NCBI GenBank assembly: GCA_018105865.1
Contig: CM030848.1
Location: 3,984,001 to 4,048,000, forward strand
Reading direction: 5' to 3'
Length of the DNA: 64,000 nt
DNA from: Metaphire vulgaris
Lineage: Eukaryota; Annelida; Clitellata; Crassiclitellata; Megascolecidae
Under the pieces are notes generated by a model, which saw only the letters and a list, made by a program, of their open reading frames with translations, did not search any database and was not told where the DNA came from. Below are positions 45,540 through 56,714 of the stretch, piece by piece; position 1 is the first letter of the stretch; every line of letters begins with the position of its first letter. Position numbers and translations under genes: made by a program.

Positions 45540-46807
45540 TTCTTTCCTCCCGTCTTTCCCTATTGGATTGGACGATGGGTCTGAATGAGTTCCTTCCACT
45601 TCTGTCTGTCTCTTGCTGCTCTGGTCAATTGGATGAAGTTCATTTGCATTTCTTCTGCATCCTCTTTTAAGTTTTATATCCATGTTTTTCTTGGTCTTCT
45701 TTTTCTTCTTTTCCCTTCAACAAAGTTGTATAGTGCATTCTTTGATGGTATTCTTCCTTCCTTCATTCTTTCATTTCAACATGACCAAACCATTTCAGTC
45801 TTCGTTTCTGTATTGATTCGAGTATCGTTTCTTTTTGCTCTGTCTTTTCTCTGATAATTTCATTTCTTATTCTTTGTCTTCTGCTGACTCCTGCTATTCC
45901 TCTTAACCAGTTCATTTCTGCTGTCATTAATCTTCTTTCGTCTTTCTTCTTTATGATCCAGCATCTGATAATGGTATTGGTTTGATCAGTGTATTATATA
46001 GCTTTAGTTTTGTTTTAAATGACATTTGTTTGTCTTTCCATATATTCTGAAAATTTCCAAATGCTGCACTTGCTAGTCCAATTCTCCTTATTATGTCTTC
46101 TTCGAATAGTCCATCTTCTGTCAGTACTGATCCTAGGTATACGAATTTTGGTACTTGTTCTATTATTTCTTCCTTTAGTTTTAGATTAACTTTCCCTTTC
46201 TTGTTTCCGTGACCATTCCTTTAGTTTTCTATTTTTAGCCCCACTTCTTCTCCGGCCTTGCTTATGTAATTGGTTAATGTTTGTAGGTGATCTGCTTTTG
46301 TTGTTATCACATCCATGTCATCTGCAAACCTTAAATTATTTATTGTTTGTCCATATGCTTTTACTCCAGCATCTTCTTCTTTTGTGCTTTGTATTGCTTC
46401 TATCTTTTTGCATTACCACATCTAGTATTATATTGAATAGCATTGGAGTTAAGCCACATCCTTGTCTCGTTCCAATTGTTATCTCAAACCATTCTGTTAG
46501 TTCCCTATTAATTTCCACTCTGCTAAGAAAATAACTAAGAAAATAACGTTTTGACCATAACTCCGTGCCACTTGTAACGATACCGTTGAAAGTGAGTGTG
46601 GATAATAGATTTCACCCTCCTTGAGTGGTCTGAGTGACTGCAGCAATGGACCAATCTCCACATTATCTCCACATTATTATTACATGCATGTTTCCACTCT
46701 GCTCATTGTTTTGCTGTATAAGTTTTTTATGAGATTCACTAGCTTCTTTGGAATACCATAGTGCTTCAGTGTTTGCCATAGATCTTCATGCTATATGCTG
46801 TCAAATG
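45540..46807 (-). pseudogene. RTE-type LINE, 3' half
   Basis: On the minus strand 46807-46704 encodes KQAFDSI-HEDLWQTLKHYGI, PKKLVNLIKNLYSKTMSRVE. After a 166-bp insertion 46524-46340 continues EINRELTEWFEITIGTRQGC and LTPMLFNIILD (GVRQGCxLSPxLFNxxL), with later remnants of the YADD/GLKxN region. It ends near 45560 with the same NANELHPIDQSSKRQTEVE tail seen at 19120-19180. The 5' half of the same element is at 49160-49760, beyond an inserted CR1-like LINE. Confidence 0.78.
46512..46703. mobile_element. 166-bp insert with 13-bp target duplication
   Basis: TTTCCACTCTGCT occurs at 46512-46524 and again at 46691-46703, exactly flanking 46525-46690. The RTE reading continues across when one copy and the insert are removed. 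A target duplication of 13 bp without inverted ends suggests a SINE-like retroposed fragment. The insert has no recognised coding content. Confidence 0.75.
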
Positions 46808-49150
46808 CTTGTTTATTATTATTATTATTATTATTAAAGTTAAGATTACTGTGGTAACTAATCCATAAAGACTTCGTGAACACATTACAATGTCAAAACA
46901 GAGTCATAACTAGTTCGAAATAGCCAGGTCTTTAAGTGCTTCTTAAACGCATCTAGTGATGGTGAGAGTCGAATGGCCAGTGGTAAACCATTCCAGACCC
47001 GTGATGCTGCCACGGGAAAAGCGCGATCACCAACGGTAGAAAGACGCATTCGTGGGACGAGTAGCGCTGCAGTGGAGGCCGATCTCAGACGTTGTCGACC
47101 ATCGAGATCTGAGACGCGATGCAGTTCTGTCTGTAGGTACGCTGGGCCCATGCCATTCAGACACCGGAACACCAGTGACGCCAGCTTGTATTTGATACGT
47201 TCTGGCACTGAAAGCCAGTGAAGATCTACCAGTAGAGGTGTTATGTGGTCGCTCCGTCCAGATCGGTGAATTTCAGCACCGTCTGAAGACGGTTGAGGAG
47301 ATAACTGGGAGTCCCTGCGAGGGTGGCGTTGCCATAGTCCAGTCTTGTCAGCACTAAAGCACTGACCAGCGACTTAAGGACTGTAGTGGAGACGGATCGT
47401 CGGATGCTCCGTATCAATCGTAGAGCAGCAAAACATCCGGCGACGGTATTGGCCACGTGTTGTTTCATCGATACAGTACGGTCTAGGTAGATGCCTAGAT
47501 TCCGAACCGAGGTAGTCGGCTGCAGCTCCAGATCGTCAATACGAACACACGCAGTGGGTAAGAGGTGCTGCTGCCGGTCAGTAGCGATCCATAGAACTTC
47601 CGTCTTGGCAGCATTAAGCTGAAGTCGATTGGATCTCAGCCAGTTTGTCATCTCTGCAATGCACAGTGTCACGCATTGCTGCAGTTGCTGGGTGGCAGCT
47701 GGCGTACAGCTCCCATAAATCTGTGTGTCATCAGCGTAGAGATGTGCCCATAGTCCGTATTTTTGAGCTATGCCAACCAGGTCAGCCACATAGAGAGCGA
47801 AGAGGATGGGTCCAGGACCGATCCTGTGGGACTCCACGATTGACTGAGGATGGCGGCGTCGAGGAGTTGGCGCAGCGTACGTATTGAGTTCGTAGATCAA
47901 GGTAAGATGAGAACCACTGCAGGGCTGAGTTGCAGACCCCATAGGATGCTGTCAGCCTCTGCAATAGTGTAGCATGATCTACCGTATCAAATGCAGCAGT
48001 GAGGTCTAGAAGTACCAGCACCGCCACTTTACCAGCATCAAGTTCCCGTAAGATGTCCGTGGTGACCTTCAGAACCGCTGTTTCAGTGGAGTGGAATGCA
48101 CGATAAGCCGATTGCAGTTCTGGTAGCAAGCCATATGACGAAAGATAGTCAGTAAGTTGATGTAATACCAGACGTTCTAGTAGCTTCGAAAGTACTGATA
48201 GATTAGAAATTGGTCTGTATGATTTAACATCCGCAGCGTCCAAGTTGGACTTCTTGATACGTGGGGTAATGAAGGCTGACTTAAAGGTTGACGGCACTAT
48301 CCCAGTGGCCAACGAACGATTGAAAAGCTCTGTGATGTATGGTGCCAGTACGTCTGAACACTCCTTAAGTAGCCGAGTTGGTAGTGGATCACTGGAGCAG
48401 TGCTTATCCGGTAGAGCGCGTATGCCAGCGATCACTTCATCGATTGTCAGAGTCCGGAAAGAGCTGAGTGAACAGTGAGGTGCCGCGGAGGAGAATGTAG
48501 GCGGTTCATGTATCGACGTGGCCGACCATACTCCCCCGACCTTCTCACTGAGATACTCAGCAAACTGCCCTGCAGTGATCGTATCAGGCACTGGCGTACG
48601 ACCGCGCCCGAGTAGAGTGTCCAGAGACTGCCAGAGACGACGAGGGGAAGACCGTTCAGAGTTCACTTTGTAACTCCAGAAGGTTTCCCGTTTTCGACGA
48701 AGGAGTTGTCTGTAGACTCTACGTTGCGCATTCCATGTGGAGGCCGCATCAGCAGCATCCTCCGGATGAGCCCGGCGCGCATAACGCTCAGCCAATCGCA
48801 AGGTTTTTTTAGCACCCCGACATTCCTCGTCATACCACGGATCAGAGGAGCGGCGCTGGCAGGTTACTGTTTTCATTGGAATCAACCTGTCCAGGATGTT
48901 GATAATCTGACAGTTATAAAGGTTTGCCATCTCCTCCACATCCATCATTGACCACGCTTCAGGATGGCAGAGTGGAGAGAGCTCAAGTTCTCTCCGAAAA
49001 GTAATAGAGTCCAGCTTGCCCCATGTTCGTCGAGTGGATGAGGCATAGACCGGACAGGGTCGAGAAAGCGGTACATTCCATAACAACAGGTGATGGTCTG
49101 AGAGTCCTACGTCGACCACGTTCACCGATGGCGGCGATGTTTGAAGTCAA
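46808..49150 (-). mobile_element. CR1-like LINE, nearly intact RT
   Basis: Inserted in the RTE element. The tail is an (ATT)n run at 46808-46835 (3' end in minus orientation). Minus-strand frame 49125-47782 (447 codons) has the last endonuclease motif (VGLSDHHLLLWNVP), a linker with DPWYDEECRGAKK, and RT motifs ([55 protein letters not shown]). One single-base loss near 47822 shifts to frame 47942-47241, which carries GPILFALYVADL, the catalytic LYADDTQIYGS near 47735, LGIYLDRTVSMKQHV and LTRLDYGNATLAG. A second shift leads to 47208-46885 with PERIKYKLASLVFRCLNGMG and the C-terminal FKKHLKTWLFRTSYDS. It is 5'-truncated within the endonuclease. GC-rich relative to its surroundings and young-looking. 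Confidence 0.88.
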
Positions 49151-49154
49151 GTTT

Positions 49155-49760
49155 GTTGTAGCACATATATTTTCCCTGGTATACTGAGTAAGACTATTCC
49201 TCTATCATGATTGCAGTTTGTTTTATCCCCTTTTTATGTTATGTTGGTGTCATTCAATGTTATTGTCTGCTGTGTTGTGTATTGTATAATTCTTCAAAAA
49301 TAGTCTTTCCATCTTGTCATTATGTTTTTTTTGTTTTCTAATACTTTACCATTCTTGTCTGTTATTGTGGTTGTCTTCAATTGGATTTGTCCACATAATT
49401 CTTTGATACAATTTCCTTGAATCGTTGAGTAAGTTTGACCGTTCTATTTCTGCGCATTTTCCCAGTATCCAGTTTTCTCTGCCCTCTTTACATTTCTTTT
49501 TTATTTCCTTTATTGTACTCCTTTATTCCCTTTCTCGTTATTCGCTTTTAGGTTTTTCTTTTCATTACTCAGTTGCAGTACTATTTGTGTTATCCATGGC
49601 TTTTTCTTGTTCTTCTCTATATATCCTATTTGTTCTTCAGCAGTTTTAATGTATATTTCTTTTATTTCTTCCCATAGTTGGTCTGTCTCTTTTTTGTCTT
49701 TTAGCAGATTTTTCTTTTCCATTTCCTCTTTCAATTTAAAATACAAAATACAAAACACAA
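49155..49760 (-). pseudogene. RTE-type LINE, 5' part beyond the CR1 insertion
   Basis: Minus-strand frame reads LKDKKETDQLWEEIKEIYIK, TAEEQIGYIEKNKKKPWITQ and further decayed linker with TITDKNGKVLENKKNIMTRW-like codons near 49370. This is the endonuclease-RT linker (W..Ixxxxxxxxxxxxxxx KKxWxTxExLxLxxxRR...ITDxxGxxLxxxxxIxxRWxEYFxxLx). It continues directly into 46807, so the CR1-like element split it. Confidence 0.65.
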
Positions 49761-50415
49761 TTTTTAAATGTATTTGAAATAGTTTCTCTCAAATAGACAT
49801 AAAATTAAAAATACATTTTCAGAAATGTATTTCAAATACAAAATACTTTTCCGGCCCCATGTCAATCGACATCAGTGTAAAGGGCCCAATAGTCTCTAAT
49901 TCCGAGTGCTTTAATAAGTGTATAAGGTAAGTGCAATAACATTGCAACAAAAACAGTGCATGTCTAATGACATCAAGGCGGCAACACCACCCCTATTCTG
50001 CAACAACTCCACTGGTTGCCGGTACATAGGCGAATATCGTACAAGCTGCTTCTGCTAGTCGACAGATGTCTCTGAAAAGAAACTCCACAGTATCTTATTC
50101 GAGACTGTAAACTGTTGTCTGATACAGCTCTCACTCGAACGATGGTCACACGTTCCAATTCCACCAGGACATTTATCCGTGCCACGCACTCGTATCAGAA
50201 TGGGAGAGTGTGCATTCAGGGCGATTGGTCCATCACTCTGGAATCAACTTCCGCCTCCTCTCAGAGATGGAATTTTAAATCGTTGACATTTTTCTCGCTC
50301 GACTTAAAACATATATGTTTGACCTGGCAACCGAGGCGCATTTGTAATAATTGCGCCTAGTAAATGAACTTTATGTATGTATGTATGTATGTATGTATGT
50401 ATGTATGTATGTATG

Positions 50416-50446
<31 letters not shown>

Positions 50447-50865
50447 GTGTCTACGCCCAACAATAAAAAAAAAAGGTAACAGCAGAAATTGCAGAAAGAA
50501 ACATTTCCATTTCTACTACGACAGCTAGTACAGTCACATTAAATACCGTTATTAAATTGGCAATGACGATTAATTAGGCATACTCAGTTGTCAGCATCAA
50601 CATAAAATTCACTCGTATACACTTTAGACATAAGGAAGTAAGTCCGGTTAAATTTAATCAGTGGTGTGACTAGCTGGCAGTTGTTTACTTTTAATAAAGT
50701 ACAGACAAGCATTTTAACTGTCAATTGTATTTTCAATACACAAAATACTTCTGAAATGTATTTGGAACACAAAATACAGAATACGTTCTCAGTGACTATA
50801 AAATACAAATTCCATCAAATACGTATTTCAAATACTTGTATTTCAATTACTATATAATTACCGTT
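49738..50865. repeat. AAATACAAAATAC-rich blocks, possible hAT ends
   Basis: Two blocks dense in AAATACAAAATAC and GTATTTGAAATAC words lie at 49738-49852 and 50735-50852. The first ends AAATACTTTTCCGGCCCCATG, which looks like a transposon terminus. They resemble the word-packed hAT ends elsewhere here, but I could not define paired termini or a target duplication. Confidence 0.35.
49980..50443 (+). pseudogene. LINE RT C-terminus with (TATG)n tail
   Basis: Plus-strand codons in broken frames give LQQLHWLPVHRRISYKLLLL near 50005, then DTALTRTMVTRSNSTRTF-type sequence, FRAIGPSLWNQLPPPLR near 50220 and LARLKTYMFDLA. The end has GGCGCATTTGTAATAATTGC/GCGCCTAG followed by (TATG)n at 50370-50443 as the tail. 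Confidence 0.65.
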
Positions 50866-50869
50866 ATAC

Positions 50870-51695
50870 TGGTTTGAGCATATGAATAACTTTTTCGTTT
50901 GTTATTATTGACAACTGTTATAATTATTAATTGTCGTACAAGTGTTGATGCATTCGGTAAATCATGTTATTGCATGTTACTGCCAGGCTTAACTGAATAA
51001 GTTACTGCTATTTTACATCTAGATTCTCGAAATACATCGTTTGCTTGCTTGGATTGTTGTAGATTGGCAACGTGGTTGAAGTGTTTGACACGACACTTTC
51101 ACTCATGGCTATTATCTGCTTTCCATGTGGTCTCATCTGTTGTTTGTTATTCACTCGCAATAGATGCACACACTGTGGCACGGTCTTTGATTAGGGCATA
51201 ATGTGACGATGAAAACGAACAGTTTAACGCAAGCAAGCTGTAAAAGCTTAAATACATGAACTATAAGAACATTCGTAATTAACAATAATTTGTACCAAAT
51301 TTAACGTAAAATAAACCTAAGCCTTGTTGCTCCACTTCGGTGAAGTGGTGGTATGCTCTATAGAGCTTGGATAATCCAGGTTCAATGTACAGAATCAACA
51401 ATTTCATGTTTCATGTCCGCGGCTCCTTGGGAACATTCCTGCAGGTGTCCAAATGCCCTTTGTTCACAGTCTTCTGCTGTTTGTTATGTAGGATGCTTGT
51501 GGGACGTTCAACCGGGTCCAGTCACGGATGTCGTCCATGTCACGAAGCTGTAGTTTAAAAAGACCTCTAAAATGGTCATTAAAAGTTTTTCATCTCGTCG
51601 TATTCGCGTAGCTACTATCAATTTGTCAGAAAGTAGCGTACTTCATTCCCGAAGGACTTATGATAAAAAATTGTCCGGATGCATTAAATTATCGT
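50870..51695. other. No gene recognised; possible tRNA-like segment at 51330-51400
   Basis: Mostly featureless. GTGAAGTGGTGGTATGCTC followed about 30 bases later by GGTTCAATG could be box A and box B of a tRNA-derived SINE (51338-51387), but the match is weak. Confidence 0.25.
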
Positions 51696-51720
51696 GTGCT
51701 AGCTATTGATGGGTGCTAGC

Positions 51721-52022
51721 TATTGATGGGGCCAAATGTTTCAAATGCCAGCGGCAAGAAGATGTGGGTGGATGGATGATAGGGTTTGATATTTTATTGT
51801 TCGGTTGCAGATTTGGAAATGTTCCTCGGAATGCGATGGCGTTGAAATTGAGATAATCTTTTAAACAGAAAGCTTCCTTCTCTGTTGTCCCCGGATTGCA
51901 GGGCAATGAGTCGACCCAAATCGCTGATAAAACGAGAGGGCGTCGTTATTGATGGGGCCAAATGTTTCAAATGCCAGCGGCAAGAAGATGTGGGTGGATG
52001 GATGATAGGGTTTGATATTTTA
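51721..52022. repeat. 76-bp direct repeat pair
   Basis: TATTGATGGGGCCAAATGTT through GGGTTTGATATTTTA occurs at 51721-51796 and again at 51947-52022 without visible difference, offset 226 bp. A smaller GTGCTAGCTATTGATGG duplication sits at 51696-51731. Such identical copies suggest recent duplication or very short long terminal repeats. Confidence 0.8.
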
Positions 52023-53010
52023 ATGTCTTTCTAGCCGCAGCTGCTTCTGCGGCGGCTCCTGCTGCGAGCGCTGTGGTTGGCAAATACGTGGGGGCAACTG
52101 TGTCTGCCACGGTTGCATCTCAGATTTGGCTTCGGCCTGTCCGCCATGGGATCAGGGTCATGCCGTATGGTCTTTTCCCATCTGGTCGGCAGAGACCAGG
52201 CGGCTCATTGATAGAAGGGATCCCAACTTGGTCGTTCAGCATGCAGTGTCGAGGGAAACGACCTGGGCCTAAGTGACATGAGATTGAGAGCCAATGTGCG
52301 CCGTCCTCCGAGACCATAGCACCACAAGGGCAAAGGTGCTTATCGCAGATTTGTGGCTCCTAGCCGTAGGCCGACGACGACTCTGTTGTATCATCGTCCA
52401 TGCGAAGGCCGCAACTGGTGATGGGAGGCGCATGGACCCAGTCGCTGGCGTGTCGTGTTGAGACAGCTCGCATACGAGCCTGGTGGTATTGGATCTGGAG
52501 TAGATATGCTATTTCCCTTTGAATAAATGGACGATGCCACGTGCTCTGCTTGGTGAGGGAGCCGGACGTTGGGCTCGGCAGCTGACTCATCGAGGACCAT
52601 CGGTTTCTGACTTGCAATTCATGTGCGTCGGTGTTTAGACAGACTTTCTCTAGCATGGAAGACTGGAGGAGTCGGGTGCCAGCAGCTGAAGCCAAGAAGG
52701 CAGACGGTGCAAGCATGGGCACCCGACGAATCCCCAGACCTCCATCCCTAATGGGTAGCGTCGCTTGACGCCACTGGCTGTCAGAAAGCTGAATGTTTAG
52801 TATGTTGTTCAAACCCTCGCGCATGGGTGCGTCGAAACTCTCGAATAGTGGATGTTCGGCGCAAGAGGTGCATTGCTGCGAATATAGGAGCTTTGAATGA
52901 CTCAGGGAACTCCGAAGCGGAAAGAGGGCGTCTTGCCTTGGAATTAAGAGCCAGCGACTGAGGGCCGTCTTTAATTCCGCTATTCGGCTGGACGTGATGT
53001 TATATGGCGG
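52023..53010 (-). pseudogene. LINE C-terminal region with DGKRP/WDAT motifs
   Basis: Minus-strand frame 52824-52360 gives IQLSDSQWRQATLPIRDGGL, GIRRVPMLAPSAFLASAAGT and YHQARMRAVSTRHASDWVHA. The adjoining frames give LCPCGAMVSEDGAHWLSISC, NEPPGLCRPDGKRPYGMTLI, PWRTGRSQI and WDATVADTVAPTYLP. The order LPxRxGGLGIRxV, CxCGxxVxxxGxHxLxC, EPxGLxRxDGKRPDGxTLxPW, WDxTxxDTxA is typical of the C-terminal part of one group of animal retroelement proteins and looks like a PD-(D/E)XK-type nuclease fold. No RT core is present on this side. Frameshifts exist. Confidence 0.55.
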
Positions 53011-53359
53011 CGGAAGTCGACGAACGATTGTGGACGAAAAGGGTGATTTTAAACGATTAATTTACATAAAATCGCAAACGAAAACCAAGACAGTCCAGAG
53101 TCAGAACCGGAAGATAAACAACACGCCCCTTCCGGCTATAATATAGCTAACTAATGCAGTAAGTAAATCACAGAATACATAACAGCGGTACACAACATTC
53201 CCTATCTTAAGAATGATTTTGGTTTCACAAAAATCAAGTCACGTGCAAAATCATACCAGTTGACCAACACAACCATAATACAATACTACTCTTAAAACTA
53301 TAATGTATACAACAAAACTTAACTAAATGATACAATTACAATGACAACTCAAATAATAA
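53011..53359. other. Region 3' of Gypsy element 2
   Basis: By position it could contain the 3' long terminal repeat of the minus-strand Gypsy element, but I see no paired copy beyond 61.4 kb that would prove it. Confidence 0.3.
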
Positions 53360-53965
53360 TCATAATTCAAACCTACTCAATAAATCAGGAATCATATTGT
53401 CTTTTTCCGGTATATGCTTAATTTCCAAACAAAATTGATCTAACTCCAAACTCCAACGGAAAGATTTTTTTACAACTAGACATTTAAAAAAAACTGCAAA
53501 GGTGAATGATCTGAAAATACCGTAACAAGATTTGATCCAAACAAACAACAGCAAACAACCGCACCCCTACAATCAGAGCCCATGCTTCTTTCTCTACGGT
53601 CGAATACCTAATCTGATGCTCATATAATTTCCTGCGGAAATAACACACAGGATGTTCCACATTTTCGAACACTTTAAATAAACATCCTCCACACAATTTA
53701 GAAGCATCCACAGCTAAACAGAATCTCCTAGAATAATCGGGAGACCGCAAAATCGGTCTCGACGACATTCTCGACTTCAATTCAACAAATGCGTTTTCAG
53801 CTTCCTCCAACCACTCAAAAATCTTATTATTTGTTAACAACTGTGTAAAAGGTAAAGTGAATTTTGAAAAATGAGGCAAAAATCGTCTATATTCTCCCGC
53901 CAAACCTAACCATGAAGCCACCTGTTTCTGTTTTTTCTTTTTTCGAAGAAAATTAACCAAAGCAT
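53360..53965 (-). pseudogene. Gypsy element 2, RT thumb and RNaseH
   Basis: Minus strand reads ASWLGLAGEYRRFLPHFSKF (LGLxxYYRRFIxxFS), LTNNKIFEWLEEAENAFVEL, RRFCLAVDASKLCGGCLF (TDAS motif), HPVCYFRRKLYEHQIRYSTV, EKEAWALIVGVRLF, and after a shift ELDQFCLEIKHIPEKDNMIP followed by DLLSRF. This is a clear Ty3/Gypsy RT end and RNaseH, one frameshift near 53540. Confidence 0.87.
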
Positions 53966-54057
53966 CAATTTCTCCTTTTAAGGTTGTACTGTATTTAACC
54001 CCAAATGATGACCCAATGAATCTACTTCAGCGTTAGCAAAAGTACACTTTTAGGATT

Positions 54058-54250
54058 TCAAGTCAAATTAGCCTCATTAACTCTTGTCAAAATCTCTTTT
54101 AAATGTTCAGCATGACTTAACCAATCTGCAGTAAACACAATCAAATCGTCAAAGAAAACAGCACAGTTATCTTGAATACCTTTAACTAACATCCTCCCCA
54201 ACCGAGCAAAAGTAGCAGGAGCACCCTTTAAACCAAAACTCATAAATTTC
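54058..54250 (-). pseudogene. Gypsy element 2, RT catalytic segment
   Basis: Reads MSFGLKGAPATFARLGRMLV, KGIQDNCAVFFDDLIVFTAD, WLSHAEHLKEIL. FGLxxAPATFxRxM and the FxDDxxVFS catalytic box (FFDDLIVF) identify Gypsy RT. It continues from 56720 across the RTE insertion. Confidence 0.85.
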
Positions 54251-56690
54251 CATTGATAATTGCCATTAGGATGGAAACCTGTGAGCGATAGAATAATAAC
54301 AGCAAGAATCTACTCAAAAAAGGTTAAGATGTCCATAATTCAAGCATATGCACCAACAGAAGACATCAACGACCAAGTAAAAGATGCATTCTACAATCAA
54401 CTGCAAGATACATTGGACGAGACACCAAAACATGATATAAAAATCCTCATGGGGGACATGAACGCCCAGATTAAAGAAGGCGAGACCACATGGAACAGGT
54501 TAAAAAAACAACTGATAATGGAGATAGACTGCTAATGATATGCGGAATGAATAATATGTGCATTGGGAACAGTTATTATCCACATAAATCAATACAAAAG
54601 AAAACATGGAAATCAGCAGATAAAAACACGAATAACGAAATCGACTATATTTGCATTAATAGAAAATGGCGTTCATCCATGAAAGATGTACGGGCATGCA
54701 GAGGAGCGGATAATGGATCTGATCATCACCTGGTAAGGGCAACAATAAATATTAAGCTCAAAAGACTATCAAAGAACAAACAATTCCGACCATATGCAGT
54801 GAATAAATTGAAAGATAAATCTACTATTGAAAAATATCAGAATAAATTACTAACTAATTTCAAAGCGGCACACAACGATACAGAAGAGGAGGAGGATGAA
54901 GATATTGAAAACAGCTGGAGCAGGTTTAAAACAATAATTTACCAATGTGCAGACGAGGACTTGGGAAAAAGAAGAGGAACTCGAAAAGAACAATGGATAA
55001 AAGAAGACACGTGGGAACTTATTGATGAAATAAAAAAATAAAAAGTTACCTAAATCAAACAAAGAACATAAAAGAGAAGCAAACCGCGAGAAATAAATAT
55101 AGTGAATTAGACAAACAAATTAAGAAAAAATGTCGCAAGGATAAACAAGTATGGTTACAAGATAAATGCGAAGAGGCACAAAAAGCAGCAGATAAAAATG
55201 ACAGCAGAAGTCTTTACAGAATCATTACTGACTTAACTGGGAAAAGAAACTCACAAAGTATACCAATTAAAGACAAAAAAGGGAGGATCTTGACAACACA
55301 GAAAGAACAGGAAAATAGATGGATAGAACATTTTAAAGAAATCCTTAACCAACCAGAACCAACAAGTAAGGCAGACTTCAATGCCTTCCCTCACATGGAT
55401 GAAATAAATGCAAATTTAGAGAAAATAACTGAAGAAGAGGTAGCAGCAGCAATAAAAGAACTAAAGAACAACAAATCAGCAGGAATGGATCAAATACCAG
55501 CGGAACTTCTAAAAGCAGGAGGTAAAAGCCTAGCCAGTGAACTCACAAAAATCCTAAACAAGTGTTGGAAGGACCAAAAGCTACTTAAAGAATGGAAAGA
55601 AGGAATAATAATATAATTACCCAAGAAAGGTGACCTAGCAGACTGCAACAATTGGAGAGGCATTAAATTACTATCAGTTACAGGAAAAGTTTTTGTAACA
55701 TATTACTAAAAAGATTGAAAGATGAAATCGACTTAAAACTAAGAGAACAAGCAGGCTTCAGAAAAAACAGATCATGCAGTGATCACCCTAAGAAATATTA
55801 TTGAGCAAAGCTTAGAGTTTCAACAATCAATGAGTATAAACTTCATAGACTTTAAAAAAGCATTCGACAGCATTCACAGAGAAGCAATGTGGAATATTTT
55901 GAAATTATATGGAATACCAAAAAAATCATCAACATCTTCCGTATTATCTATGAAAACTCAAGATGCTGCATAATGACAGAAGGTGGTATGACAGAATTCT
56001 TTAATATACTTACAGGGGTGAAACAAAGATGCAACTTGTCACCATTCCTCTTCCTGATAGTTATAGAACAGCAATGAAAAATGAAAGTTATGGCATCAGC
56101 TGGGAGAAAAAAATAAAACTCACAGATTTGGACTTTGCTGACGACATAGCACTGCTAGCCACGGACAGAGAAAAACTTAAAGATAGACAAGTCTAGAGGA
56201 AACTGCCGGAAAAGTGGGTCTAAGGATAAGCAGAGAAAAATCAAAAATCATGCAAATAGGAATACAAAACAAAAAGACTCCAATCATGATAAACGACCAG
56301 GAAATCGAAGAAACAACCAAATTTCCATATCTAGGAAGTATATTAACAAATGACGGGGATACAGAAGCAGATATTAACAGCCATATAGGCAAGGCAATGG
56401 CGATATTCCAAAAATGACAAATATATGGAAAGCCAACAAGATAAACATAAAACCAAAATCAAACTCTATAAAAGTATAATTTTACCCATAGTGACCTACG
56501 CTTCAGAGACATGGAGAATTACAACAAAACTAGTAAATAAAATAAATGTATTCCACCACAGATGCATAAGACGAATTTGGAACATTAACTATAAAGATCA
56601 CATTACAAATGAGGAAATCTTAAAAAAGAGCAACTTGAATAGACTGGAAGACATTATAACAGAACGCAGACACTTAGCCTTTCCCACTTT
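54251..56690 (+). mobile_element. RTE-type LINE inserted in Gypsy element 2
   Basis: Plus strand begins in the APE endonuclease: VSDRIITARIYSKKVKMSII, QAYAPTEDINDQVKDAFYNQ, ILMGDMNAQIKEG (the GDxNAxIG motif), later NEIDYICINRKW and SDHHLVRATI. The linker is followed by RT: AAIKELKNNKSAGMDQIPAE, WRGIKLLSVTGKVF, INFIDFKKAFDSIHREAMWN, GVKQRCNLSPFLFLIVI, LTDLDFADDIALLATDREKL, GLRISREKSKIMQIG and PYLGSILTNDGD. The tail has TYASETWRITTKLVNKIN and RIWNINYKDHITNEEIL. Frameshifts at about 54533, 55615, 55970 and 56400. It is truncated at both ends. Confidence 0.85.
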
Positions 56691-56714
56691 GTCAATTAAA
56701 TCCTGTACCCTAGG

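Noticed and set aside
51330..51400. tRNA gene or tRNA-derived SINE
   Set aside because: A box-B-like GGTTCAATG is present, but the second half is not complementary in a cloverleaf and no target duplication is visible; kept only as a weak remark.
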